Positions 1-6,878 of a DNA stretch of 14,194 nt are shown piece after piece. Under the pieces are notes generated by a model. It was not told the DNA's origin. It saw only the letters and a list, made by a program, of their open reading frames with translations, and did not search any database. This DNA is from Rubrivivax sp. (lineage in GTDB: Bacteria; Pseudomonadota; Gammaproteobacteria; Burkholderiales; Burkholderiaceae_C). How positions within the stretch are numbered: the stretch's first letter is position 1; the number at the start of each line of letters is the position of its first letter. Both the position numbers and the translations under genes were made by a program. The stretch is taken from positions 1-14,194 of the forward strand of contig JAUYAJ010000303.1 in NCBI GenBank assembly GCA_030693565.1, written 5' to 3'.

Positions 1-691
1 TGCCCTGGATGGCTTCGACCGTGGTGCCCGGGCGCAGGCCTTCGTCGGCCTTGACGGTGACTTCCTTGCTGCGCAGCCCCATCACCGCGTCGGCGACGCC
101 AGCGGTGACGGTGACAGCGACGATCTCGGCGTCGAACAAGCCTTGCTCTTGCGCCGCGCACGCTTTTTGCTGGCTGGCGGCGCCGTACTCGTCCATGCGC
201 TGCTTGCTGATACCGTAGCGCTTGGCGACGTTCTCCGCCGTCTGCAGCATCGACCAGTAGATCTCGGGCTTGTGCTCCTTGAGCCAGCTGTCCTGGATCA
301 TGTGCAGGTTCATCTCCTGCTGGACGCAGGAAATGCTCTCGACACCGCCGGCGACGAAGACATCGGCCTCGCCGGCGATGACGCGCTGCGAGGCCATCGC
401 GATCGTCTGCAGGCCGCTGGAACAAAAGCGGTTGATGGTCATGCCGCTGGCCGACACCGGCAGGCCGGCGCGCAAGGCGATCTGGCGCGCGATGTTCATG
501 CCGGTCGCGCCTTCGGGGTTGGCGCAGCCCATCAGCACATCGTCGACCTCGGCGGCGTCGATGCCGGCGCGCTCGACGGCGGCCTTGACCGCCAGACCGC
601 CGAGGGTGGCGCCATGCGTCATGTTGAAGGCGCCCTTCCAGCTCTTGGCCAGGGGCGTGCGGGCGGTGGAAACGATGACGGCTTTGCTCAT
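1..691 (-). CDS. fadA: Thiolase (acetyl-CoA C-acyltransferase), 3' end cut by window edge
   Basis: The gene starts with ATG at 691 on the minus strand and runs off the left edge, so about 230 N-terminal residues of a protein normally near 390-400 are visible. It should cleave 3-ketoacyl-CoA with CoA, the last step of beta-oxidation. The visible part has the thiolase start MSKAVIVSTARTPLAKSWKG, and the acyl-accepting nucleophile is Cys90 in the motif INRFCSSGLQ, followed by the VAGGVESIS segment typical of the family. The catalytic His and second Cys of the C-terminal half lie outside the window. A good ribosome site (AGGAGA, about 7 nt before ATG) is present. It lies 20 bp downstream of the hydratase/dehydrogenase gene, so the two are almost certainly co-transcribed. 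The symbol rests on family and operon position; chain-length preference cannot be read, and a PcaF- or AtoB-like role is not excluded. Confidence 0.93.
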   Translation of the reverse strand, partial: MSKAVIVSTARTPLAKSWKGAFNMTHGATLGGLAVKAAVERAGIDAAEVDDVLMGCANPEGATGMNIARQIALRAGLPVSASGMTINRFCSSGLQTIAMASQRVIAGEADVFVAGGVESISCVQQEMNLHMIQDSWLKEHKPEIYWSMLQTAENVAKRYGISKQRMDEYGAASQQKACAAQEQGLFDAEIVAVTVTAGVADAVMGLRSKEVTVKADEGLRPGTTVEAIQG

Positions 692-711
692 GCGAATTCT
701 CCTGGGTTCGG

Positions 712-2817
712 TCAGATCAGCGGCCGGCCTTCGGCCACCAGCTTGGACAGCAGCGGCGCTGGCTGCCAGAAGCTGGCGTCGTCGTGCGGGTTGGCGGCGA
801 ACCGATTCATGGCCTGGACGACGTTGAACAAGCCCTGGGTGTCGGCGTAACACATCGGGCCGCCGCGCCAGAGCGGGAAACCGTAGCCGGTGAGGTAGAC
901 CATGTCGATGTCGCTGGCCTTGCTGGCAATGCCGTCCTCGAGGATGCGCGCGCCTTCGTTGACCAGCGAATAGACCAGCCGGTGCACGATCTCGTCGTCG
1001 CTGATCTTGCGCGGCGTGATGCCGAGTTCCTTGCGGTGGTCGGCAATCATCTTCACCACCAGTTCGCTGGGCACGGCGTCGCGCTTGCCGGGCACGTAGT
1101 CGTACCAGCCGGCGCCGGTCTTCTGGCCGAAGCGGCCCAGCTCGCACAGCAGGTCGGCGGTCTTGCTGTAGCGCAGGCCGGGCTTCTCCTGGTAGCGGCG
1201 CTTGCGGATCGCCCAGCCGATGTCGTTGCCGGCGAGGTCGCCCATGCGGAACGGGCCCATCGCAAAGCCGAACTTCTCGACCGCCTTGTCGACCTGCTGC
1301 GGCGTGCAGCCTTCTTCGAGCAGAAAGCCGGCCTGGCGGCTGTACTGTTCGATCATGCGGTTGCCGATGAAGCCGTCGCACACGCCTGACACCACCGCGG
1401 TCTTGCGGATCGTCTTGGCCAGCTTCATCACCGTGGCCAGCACGTCGTTGGCGGTCTTGGCGCCGCGCACCACCTCGAGCAGCTTCATCACGTTGGCCGG
1501 GCTGAAGAAGTGCATGCCGACGACGTCTTGCGGCCGCTTCGTGAAGGCAGCGATCTGGTCGACATCGAGCGTGCTGGTGTTGCTGGCCAGGATGGCGCCG
1601 GGCTTCATCACCTCGTCGAGCGCCTTGAAGACCTTTTCCTTGACGCCCATCTCCTCGAACACGGCCTCGATGACGAGGTCGGCGTCCTGGATGTCGTCGT
1701 AACTCAGCGTGGTGCTCAGCAGCGCCATCGTCTTGTCGTACTTTTCCTGCTTGAGCTTGCCTTTCTTGACCCGCGACTCGTAGTTCTTGCGGATCGTCGC
1801 CACACCGCGGTCGAGCGCGTCCTGCTTCATCTCCAGCAGCATCACCGGGATACCGGCGTTGAGGAAGTTCATGCTGATGCCCCCGCCCATGGTGCCGGCG
1901 CCGATCACCGCCACCTTGGCAATGTTGCGCACCGGGGTGTCGGCCGGCACGTCGGGGATCTTGCTCGCCGCGCGCTCGCCCAGGAAGGCATGGCGCAGCG
2001 CCTTGCACTCGGGGGTGAACATCAGCGCGGTGAAGATCTCGCGCTCGTAGGCCATGCCGTCGTCGAAGCGGCGCTTGAGCGCGGACTCGACGGCGTCGAC
2101 GCACTTGGCGGGCGCGGGGAAGTTCTTCGCCATCGCACGCACGGTGTTGCGGGCGAACTGGAAGTAGGCGTCGGCGTTCGGATGCGAGGCCTTCAGGTTG
2201 CGCACCAGCGGCAGCGCGGCGCCGCCCGCGTGGTGGGCGGCCATTTCTTCGGCCAGCGCCACGGCGACGCCGACGACATCGGCATCCACCACGCGCTCGA
2301 ACAGCGTCTGGCCCGGGATCGCTGCCAGCAGTTCACTCTTCACCGGCTCGCCGCTGACGATCATGTTCAGCGCATGCTCGACGCCGATCACGCGCGGCAG
2401 CCGCTGCGTGCCCCCGGCGCCGGGGATGAGCCCGATCTTCACTTCGGGCAGCGCCACCGCCACGCCGGACGCGGCGACGCGGTAATGGCAGCCCAGCGCC
2501 AGTTCGAGCCCGCCGCCCATGCACACGCCATTGATCGCCGCCACCACCGGCTTGGTCGACGCTTCCAGCGCCTTGATCACGCTCAGCAAGTTGGGTTCGG
2601 CCAGCGCCTTCGGGCTGCCGAACTCGCGGATGTCGGCGCCGCCCGAGAAGGCCTTGCCGGCGCCGGTGATCACCACTGCAGCGACTGCGGCGTCGGCCAG
2701 CGCACGGGCCAGGCCGTCGGTGATGCCGCGGCGGGTGTCGTAGCCCAGGCCGTTGACCGGCGGGTTGTCGAGCGTGATGACGGCAACGTTGCCGCGCACT
2801 TCGTAACTGGCGCTCAT
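712..2817 (-). CDS. fadB: Bifunctional enoyl-CoA hydratase / 3-hydroxyacyl-CoA dehydrogenase
   Basis: A 701-residue fatty-acid oxidation multifunctional protein, close to the usual length of FadB/FadJ (about 710-730). It hydrates 2-enoyl-CoA and oxidises L-3-hydroxyacyl-CoA with NAD+. The N-terminal crotonase domain (about 1-190) has the oxyanion-hole segment SGGADIREF (58-66) and the two catalytic glutamates, Glu105 in GGGLELALG and Glu125 in LPEVKIGLIPGAGGTQRLP. The dehydrogenase Rossmann domain begins near 300 with the NAD loop GAGTMGGGI (307-314 region); ASNTSTL (411-417) and the catalytic His436 in GMHFFSP with Glu448 follow. Two C-terminal 3HCDH domains fill about 478-690. All key residues are intact. 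ATG at 2817 has a GAGGAGA ribosome site. The gene leads an operon with the thiolase and has a palindromic operator directly upstream. The symbol marks the FadB-like family; FadJ- or peroxisomal-type naming is equally possible. Confidence 0.95.
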   Translation of the reverse strand: MSASYEVRGNVAVITLDNPPVNGLGYDTRRGITDGLARALADAAVAAVVITGAGKAFSGGADIREFGSPKALAEPNLLSVIKALEASTKPVVAAINGVCMGGGLELALGCHYRVAASGVAVALPEVKIGLIPGAGGTQRLPRVIGVEHALNMIVSGEPVKSELLAAIPGQTLFERVVDADVVGVAVALAEEMAAHHAGGAALPLVRNLKASHPNADAYFQFARNTVRAMAKNFPAPAKCVDAVESALKRRFDDGMAYEREIFTALMFTPECKALRHAFLGERAASKIPDVPADTPVRNIAKVAVIGAGTMGGGISMNFLNAGIPVMLLEMKQDALDRGVATIRKNYESRVKKGKLKQEKYDKTMALLSTTLSYDDIQDADLVIEAVFEEMGVKEKVFKALDEVMKPGAILASNTSTLDVDQIAAFTKRPQDVVGMHFFSPANVMKLLEVVRGAKTANDVLATVMKLAKTIRKTAVVSGVCDGFIGNRMIEQYSRQAGFLLEEGCTPQQVDKAVEKFGFAMGPFRMGDLAGNDIGWAIRKRRYQEKPGLRYSKTADLLCELGRFGQKTGAGWYDYVPGKRDAVPSELVVKMIADHRKELGITPRKISDDEIVHRLVYSLVNEGARILEDGIASKASDIDMVYLTGYGFPLWRGGPMCYADTQGLFNVVQAMNRFAANPHDDASFWQPAPLLSKLVAEGRPLI

Positions 2818-2835
2818 GGCGTCTCCTCGGCGGAA

Positions 2836-2855
2836 AATAGAACGATCGTTCGATT
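2836..2855 (-). promoter_or_regulatory. Palindromic operator, TetR-family type, for the fad operon
   Basis: The sequence AATAGAACGATCGTTCGATT is an inverted repeat with 9 of 10 pairs matching and a perfect 12-bp core GAACGATCGTTC (2840-2851). It sits 18 nt before the hydratase/dehydrogenase start codon and abuts a TAGAAT -10-like hexamer, a position where binding would block transcription. Cores of the AACGATCGTT type are typical of TetR/AcrR repressors. In betaproteobacteria TetR-family regulators such as FadP, LiuQ or PsrA-like proteins control acyl-CoA degradation genes; which of these acts here cannot be decided from the window, and no regulator gene is present in it. Confidence 0.6.
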
Positions 2856-2858
2856 CTA
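2853..2858 (-). promoter_or_regulatory. Candidate -10 box of the fad operon
   Basis: On the minus strand this reads TAGAAT, one mismatch from TATAAT, and lies about 35 nt upstream of the start codon at 2817. No good TTGACA-like -35 element is found at 16-19 bp spacing; the sequence there is the GC-rich arm and T-tract of the upstream operon's terminator. The call rests mainly on its position against the operator. Confidence 0.35.
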
Positions 2859-2864
2859 GGGGGC

Positions 2865-2905
2865 AAAAAAGGCCGGCACCTGTCTCTGGCGTGACAAGCC
2901 CGGCC
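2865..2905 (-). terminator. Intrinsic terminator of the liv operon
   Basis: Read on the minus strand, a hairpin at 2905 to 2871 has arms GGCCGGGCTTGTC and GACAGGTGCCGGCC, giving 13 pairs (two G-T wobbles, one bulged G) around an 8-nt loop, followed immediately by six T residues (2870-2865). It starts 26 bp after the livF stop codon at 2932. This is a classic Rho-independent terminator and should separate the transporter operon from the fad operon downstream. Confidence 0.88.
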
Positions 2906-2931
2906 GGCGCAGCGGTTCGGCGTCGTGCGGC

Positions 2932-3627
2932 CTAAACCTCCAGCCATTCCCTGCGAATATAGGCGTTGCCGCGCAGCTCGGCCGGTGTGCCGTCGAAGAC
3001 GATCTGGCCATGGCCCATCACCAGGCAGCGCTGCGACACCTCGAGCGCAATCGTCAGTTTCTGCTCGACCAGCAGCACCGAGACGCCGCGGCGCTTGAGC
3101 TCGCGCAGGAACTCGGCCACGAGGGTGACGATCTTGGGCGCCAGGCCTTCGGTGGGCTCGTCGATCATGATCAGGTCGGGGTCGCCCATCAGCGTGCGGC
3201 ACAGCGTCAGCATCTGCTGCTCGCCGCCCGACAGCACGCCGGCCTCGGTGTGCTGGCGCTCCTTCAGGCGCGGGAACATGCGGTACATGTCATTGAATCC
3301 CCAGCGCGGCTGCTTCTTGCCGGCGCGCTGGCCGAGCATCAGGTTCTGGTGCACGGTGAGGGTGGGAAAGATGTCGCGGTTCTCCGGCACATAGCCGATG
3401 TCCAGGTGGGCGATCTCGAAGGCCTTGCGGCCCAGAATCTGGCCGTCGCGCCACTTCACCGAGCCGTTGGCGTCGACCAGGCCCATGATGGTCTTGACCG
3501 TGGTCGAGCGGCCCGAGCCGTTGCGCCCGAGCAAGGCGACGATCTCGCCTTCACCGACGCTGAAGCTGACGCCATGCAGCACATGGCTCTTGCCGTAGAA
3601 GGCGTGGACGTTGCGCAGCGTGAGCAT
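2932..3627 (-). CDS. livF: HAAT-type ABC transporter ATP-binding protein LivF
   Basis: A 231-residue cytoplasmic ATPase, normal length for LivF, which with LivG powers import through the LivH/LivM pore. Visible motifs: Walker A GRNGSGRS (34-41), signature LSGGEQQ (132-138), Walker B LIMIDEP (152-158) with catalytic Glu157, and the LivF-type switch VEQK with Gln189 where most ABC proteins have His. The Walker A lysine is replaced by Arg40 (codon CGC), an unusual but conservative change. The EPTEGLAPKI segment after Walker B is a LivF hallmark. The start codon overlaps the livG stop by one base (TGATG), with GGAGG about 10 nt upstream, so translation is coupled. It is the last gene of the operon and is followed by an intrinsic terminator. 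Confidence 0.95.
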   Translation of the reverse strand: MLTLRNVHAFYGKSHVLHGVSFSVGEGEIVALLGRNGSGRSTTVKTIMGLVDANGSVKWRDGQILGRKAFEIAHLDIGYVPENRDIFPTLTVHQNLMLGQRAGKKQPRWGFNDMYRMFPRLKERQHTEAGVLSGGEQQMLTLCRTLMGDPDLIMIDEPTEGLAPKIVTLVAEFLRELKRRGVSVLLVEQKLTIALEVSQRCLVMGHGQIVFDGTPAELRGNAYIRREWLEV

Positions 3628-4403
3628 CAGGTTTGCGCCTCCGCGGCCTGCGCGTCAGCCAGTTCCGAGCCCAGATAGGCTTCCTGCACCGCGGCGTTGG
3701 CGCGCACGGCGTCGGGTTCGTCGAAGGCGATCACCTCGCCATAGACCAGCACCGCGATCTTGTCGGCCAGGCCGAACACCACGCCCATGTCGTGCTCCAC
3801 CGTGAGCAGCGTCTTGCCCACCGTCACCTCGCGGATCAGGTTGATGAAGCGCGCCGTCTCGCTCTTGCTCATGCCGGCGGTGGGCTCGTCGAGCAGGATC
3901 ACGCTGGCACCGCCGGCGATCGTGATGCCGATCTCCAGCGCGCGCTGCTCGGCATAGGTGAGGTTCATCGCCAGCACGTCGCGCCGGCGGTCGAGCTTGA
4001 TCATCTCGAGCACCTCTTCGGTGCGGTCGTTGGCGTCGCGCAAGTCGGCCAGGAACTTCCAGAACGCATACTTGTAGCCCAGGCTCCAGAGCACGGCGCA
4101 GCGGATGTTCTCGAACACCGACAGCCGGGTGAACAGGTTGCTGACCTGGAAGCTGCGCGCCAGCCCGCGGCGGTTGATCTCGTAAGGCGCCAGGCCCTGG
4201 ATCGGCTTGCCGTGCAGCAGGATCTGCCCGGCGCTGACGCCAAAGCGCCCGCTGATCAGGTTGAACAGCGTGCTCTTGCCGGCGCCGTTGGGGCCGATGA
4301 TGGCGACGCGCTCGCCGGGCGCCACCGCGAGGTCGACGCCGCGGATGATCTCGGTCTTGCCAAAGCGCTTGTAGACGCCGCGCAGTTCAACGGCGGCGTT
4401 CAT
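3627..4403 (-). CDS. livG: HAAT-type ABC transporter ATP-binding protein LivG
   Basis: A 258-residue ATPase, the partner of LivF. Walker A is GPNGAGKST (37-45), Walker B VILLDEP (168-174) followed by TAGMS, and the switch histidine is His204 in TVEHDM, all characteristic of LivG. The signature motif is degenerate: LTYAEQR (148-154), with Ala where the second signature glycine normally sits; LivG proteins often vary here (LSYGEQR and similar), but Ala is less usual. The frame stays open far upstream, yet the start is set at ATG 4403: it gives the normal N-terminus, and it overlaps the livM stop in an ATGA junction. The upstream part of the frame is out of phase with livM and meaningless. The C-terminus ends in an Ala/Glu/Gln-rich tail. 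Confidence 0.95.
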   Translation of the reverse strand: MNAAVELRGVYKRFGKTEIIRGVDLAVAPGERVAIIGPNGAGKSTLFNLISGRFGVSAGQILLHGKPIQGLAPYEINRRGLARSFQVSNLFTRLSVFENIRCAVLWSLGYKYAFWKFLADLRDANDRTEEVLEMIKLDRRRDVLAMNLTYAEQRALEIGITIAGGASVILLDEPTAGMSKSETARFINLIREVTVGKTLLTVEHDMGVVFGLADKIAVLVYGEVIAFDEPDAVRANAAVQEAYLGSELADAQAAEAQT

Positions 4404-5710
4404 GTCAAGGCCTCGCGGCGCTTGATCTCTTTTTCGATGTCTTCCTGGATCAGCGTCCAGTCGCGCACGAAGTGGCGCCGCGTCAGCTCGAACATCGCCA
4501 TGCCCGTCGCCAGCACCAGGCCAGCGCCGAACCAGCTGTCGAGCGACTTGGCGTTCAGCCCCGCGCCCATGAAGCTGAGTTTGGGCCCCAGCGCTTCGTT
4601 GAGCTGCAGGTGATAGACCATCTCGATCATTGCCCCGGCACCGGCGAAGACGACGAAGGCGGTGCCGGCCAGTGCCAGGTAGGAGGTCCAGAGCATGCGC
4701 AGCTTGCCAAAGGCCGCCAGCCGCAGGTTCATCATGATCAGGCTGGAAATGCCGCCCGGCGCGTACATCACCATGAACAGAAAGATCAGCCCCAGGTAGA
4801 GCAGCCAGGCCTGGGTCAGCTCGGACAGCAGCACCAGCGCCAGCACCATCAGCACGGCGCCGATGATGGGGCCGAAGAAGAACAGCGCGCCGCCGAGGAA
4901 GGTGAACAGCAGGTAGGCGCCCGAGCGCGCCGCGTTGACGACTTCGGCGGTGACGATCTCGAAGTTCAGCGCGCTCAGCCCGCCTGAGATGCCCATGAAC
5001 AAGCCCGAGGCCATGAAGGCGAAGTAGCGCACGTACTGGGTGTTGTAGCCGATGAACTCGACACGCTCGGGGTTGTCGCGCACGGCGTTGAGCATGCGGC
5101 CCAGCGGCGTGCGCGTGAAGGCAAACATCAGCGCTGTGCAGACGAAGCAGTAAATGGCGATCAGGTAGTAGAGCTGGACCTGCGGCCCGTAGGTGATGCC
5201 GGCAAATGGCTGGCCGGCGACGCGGTTGCCGCTGACACCGCCTTCGCCGCCGAAGAAGCCGGGGAACATCAGCGACATCGCCCACACCAGCTCGCCCACG
5301 CCGAGCGTGATCATCGCGAACGGCGTGCCGGCCTTCTTCGTCGTCACATACCCGAGCAGCGCCGCCACCAGCAGCCCGAAGAGCCCGCCGACCAGCGGCA
5401 CCAGGCTGACTGGCATCGCCAGCTCACCGGCCGAGACCATGTTCAGCGTGTGGATGGCGAAGAAGGAGCCGAAGCCGGAATACACCGCATGGCCGAAGCT
5501 CAGCATGCCGCCTTGGCCGAGCAACATGTTGAACGCCAGGCAGGCGATGATGCCGATGCCCATTTGCGAGAGCATGGTCATCGACAGACCGCTGGTGAAG
5601 ATCAGCGGCGCCACGCCCAGCACCAAGGCGTACAGCCCCCAGATCACCCAGCGGCTGACGTTGTAGGGGCGGAAGTGGAAATGCGCGCGCGTTTCGTGAA
5701 TGTGGGCCAT
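4400..5710 (-). CDS. livM: HAAT-type ABC transporter permease LivM
   Basis: An inner-membrane permease of 436 residues with many hydrophobic segments. Family marks: AFNMLLGQGGMLSFGHAVY (59-77), GTPFAMITLGVGELVW (128-143), the ATPase-contact loop RTPLGRMLNAVRDNPERVEF (200-219) and the closing MYAPGGI (315-321). A typical LivM ends soon after that last motif, but this one goes on about 115 residues, with another probable membrane segment (about 342-362) and a charged tail ending EDIEKEIKRREALT. ATG at 5710 was chosen: it lies 7 bp after the livH stop and gives a sensible cytoplasmic leader. A TTG at 5737 in the same frame would overlap livH by 20 bp and add nine residues. The stop overlaps the livG start by 4 bp. 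Confidence 0.92.
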   Translation of the reverse strand: MAHIHETRAHFHFRPYNVSRWVIWGLYALVLGVAPLIFTSGLSMTMLSQMGIGIIACLAFNMLLGQGGMLSFGHAVYSGFGSFFAIHTLNMVSAGELAMPVSLVPLVGGLFGLLVAALLGYVTTKKAGTPFAMITLGVGELVWAMSLMFPGFFGGEGGVSGNRVAGQPFAGITYGPQVQLYYLIAIYCFVCTALMFAFTRTPLGRMLNAVRDNPERVEFIGYNTQYVRYFAFMASGLFMGISGGLSALNFEIVTAEVVNAARSGAYLLFTFLGGALFFFGPIIGAVLMVLALVLLSELTQAWLLYLGLIFLFMVMYAPGGISSLIMMNLRLAAFGKLRMLWTSYLALAGTAFVVFAGAGAMIEMVYHLQLNEALGPKLSFMGAGLNAKSLDSWFGAGLVLATGMAMFELTRRHFVRDWTLIQEDIEKEIKRREALT

Positions 5711-5717
5711 CAGCCGT

Positions 5718-6743
5718 TCAACCTTCTCGGGTGCCAAACAAGCCCTTGGGCCTGAAGATCAGGATCAGCACCAACAGCAGATAAGGCAGGATCGCCGCCA
5801 CCTGGGAGATCTTGACACTCCACAGCGCGTAGCCAAAGGTCTCGGGCGTGACCACCATGTTGAGCCAGGTCAGCAAGTCGACCAGCGAACGGTCGCTGCC
5901 GACGGCGAAGGACTCGAACACCCCGAGCAGCACCGACGCCACAAAGGCCCCGGCCAGCGAGCCCATGCCGCCGATGACGATGACGGCGAAGACGACGGCG
6001 CCGACGGCCAGCGCCATCGACGGTTCGGTGACGCGCAGCGCGCCGCCGATCACCCCCGCCAGCCCGGCCAGCGCCGTGCCGCCGCCGAACACCAGCATCA
6101 GCACGCGCGGCACGTTGTGGCCCAGCGCCTCGACCATCTCGGGGTGGGTCAGCGCGGCCTGGATCACCAGGCCGATGCGGGTGCGCGTCAGCAGCAACCA
6201 GACTGCCACCAGCATCAGCACCGCCACGGCCATGCCGAAGGCGCGGAAAGCCGGGAACTGGGTGCAGATGGCGTCGGCCACGGCAGCACAACTGGCGGGC
6301 GGCTCGCCCCAGACCAGGCTGAGCGAGGTCGGTAGCTCGACGATGGTGAACAGCGGCCCGCGCAGCGACTCCGGCGGCAGGAAGTTCAGCGCCTGGCGGC
6401 CCCAGACCAGCTGCACCAGTTCGAGCAGGATGTAGCTCAAGCCGAAGGTGATCAGCAATTCGGGCACATGGCCGAACTTGTGCACCCGGCGCAGCGCAAA
6501 ACGCTCGAAGGCGGCGCCCATGATGCCCACGATGGGCGGCGCCAGCAGCAGCCCCCACCAGAAGCCGATCGCCTGCGACACCGAATAGGCGACATAGGCG
6601 CCCACCATGTAGAAGCTGGCGTGGGCGAAGTTCAGCACGCCCATCATGCTGAAGATCAGCGTCAGGCCCGAGGCCAGCATGAACATCAGCAGCCCGACCG
6701 AGAGGCCGTTGAGCAGCGAAATCAGGAAATAGGATGCATCCAT
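5718..6743 (-). CDS. livH: HAAT-type ABC transporter permease LivH
   Basis: The second inner-membrane permease, 341 residues, somewhat longer than Escherichia coli LivH (about 308). The N-terminus is standard (LNGLSVGLLMFMLASGLTLI, then FSMMGVLNFAHASFYMVGAY). The cytoplasmic ATPase-contact loop is RTRIGLVIQAALTHPEMVEA (187-206), and the late motif VIVIGGMGSLAGAFVASVLLG (254-274) is a LivH signature. The extra length sits mostly in a predicted periplasmic loop (about 118-165) with two cysteines, Cys152 and Cys160, that could form a disulfide. The ATG at 6743 has only a weak ribosome site, and 135 bp with stem-loops separate it from the binding-protein gene upstream. Confidence 0.95.
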   Translation of the reverse strand: MDASYFLISLLNGLSVGLLMFMLASGLTLIFSMMGVLNFAHASFYMVGAYVAYSVSQAIGFWWGLLLAPPIVGIMGAAFERFALRRVHKFGHVPELLITFGLSYILLELVQLVWGRQALNFLPPESLRGPLFTIVELPTSLSLVWGEPPASCAAVADAICTQFPAFRAFGMAVAVLMLVAVWLLLTRTRIGLVIQAALTHPEMVEALGHNVPRVLMLVFGGGTALAGLAGVIGGALRVTEPSMALAVGAVVFAVIVIGGMGSLAGAFVASVLLGVFESFAVGSDRSLVDLLTWLNMVVTPETFGYALWSVKISQVAAILPYLLLVLILIFRPKGLFGTREG

Positions 6744-6786
6744 CAGCGGTCAGGCACGGGTACGGGGCGCGCCAGCCCCTGACGAG

Positions 6787-6815
6787 CGCGCGGCGCCCAT
6801 TGGCGGCGCCGCGCG
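6787..6815 (-). other. Strong GC stem-loop between binding-protein gene and livH
   Basis: A perfect 11-bp inverted repeat, CGCGCGGCGCC and GGCGCCGCGCG, with a 7-nt loop. There is no following T-tract on the minus strand, so it is unlikely to be a full terminator. In transporter operons such hairpins often protect the upstream binding-protein mRNA from 3' exonucleases or attenuate read-through, which raises binding-protein level over permease; that role here is inferred. Confidence 0.55.
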
Positions 6816-6844
6816 GGCTGGCTCAGAGAGGGAACGGCCCGCGA

Positions 6845-6874
6845 CGGCCAGACCGGTCCTCTTGTTGCTGGCCG
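6845..6874 (-). other. Stem-loop just after the binding-protein stop codon
   Basis: A 7-bp stem, CGGCCAG with CTGGCCG, around a 16-nt loop begins 4 nt downstream of the stop codon (6881-6879). Together with the GC hairpin at 6787-6815 it makes a structured intercistronic region before livH. It has no T-tract and may act in mRNA stability or processing. Confidence 0.4.
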
Positions 6875-6878
6875 CGGT

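Noticed and set aside
1510..2859. A 449-codon plus-strand frame antisense to the hydratase/dehydrogenase gene
   Set aside because: His/Arg/Gly-rich translation without family features, opposite an intact conserved gene.
4404..5285. In-frame upstream extension of livG giving a 552-residue protein
   Set aside because: The extension overlaps livM out of phase and translates to Arg-rich nonsense; the normal LivG N-terminus begins at ATG 4403 in an ATGA overlap.
5711..5737. TTG start for livM at 5737
   Set aside because: ATG at 5710 follows the livH stop by 7 bp and needs no 20-bp overlap; nine extra residues show no family similarity that I recognise. Not fully excluded.
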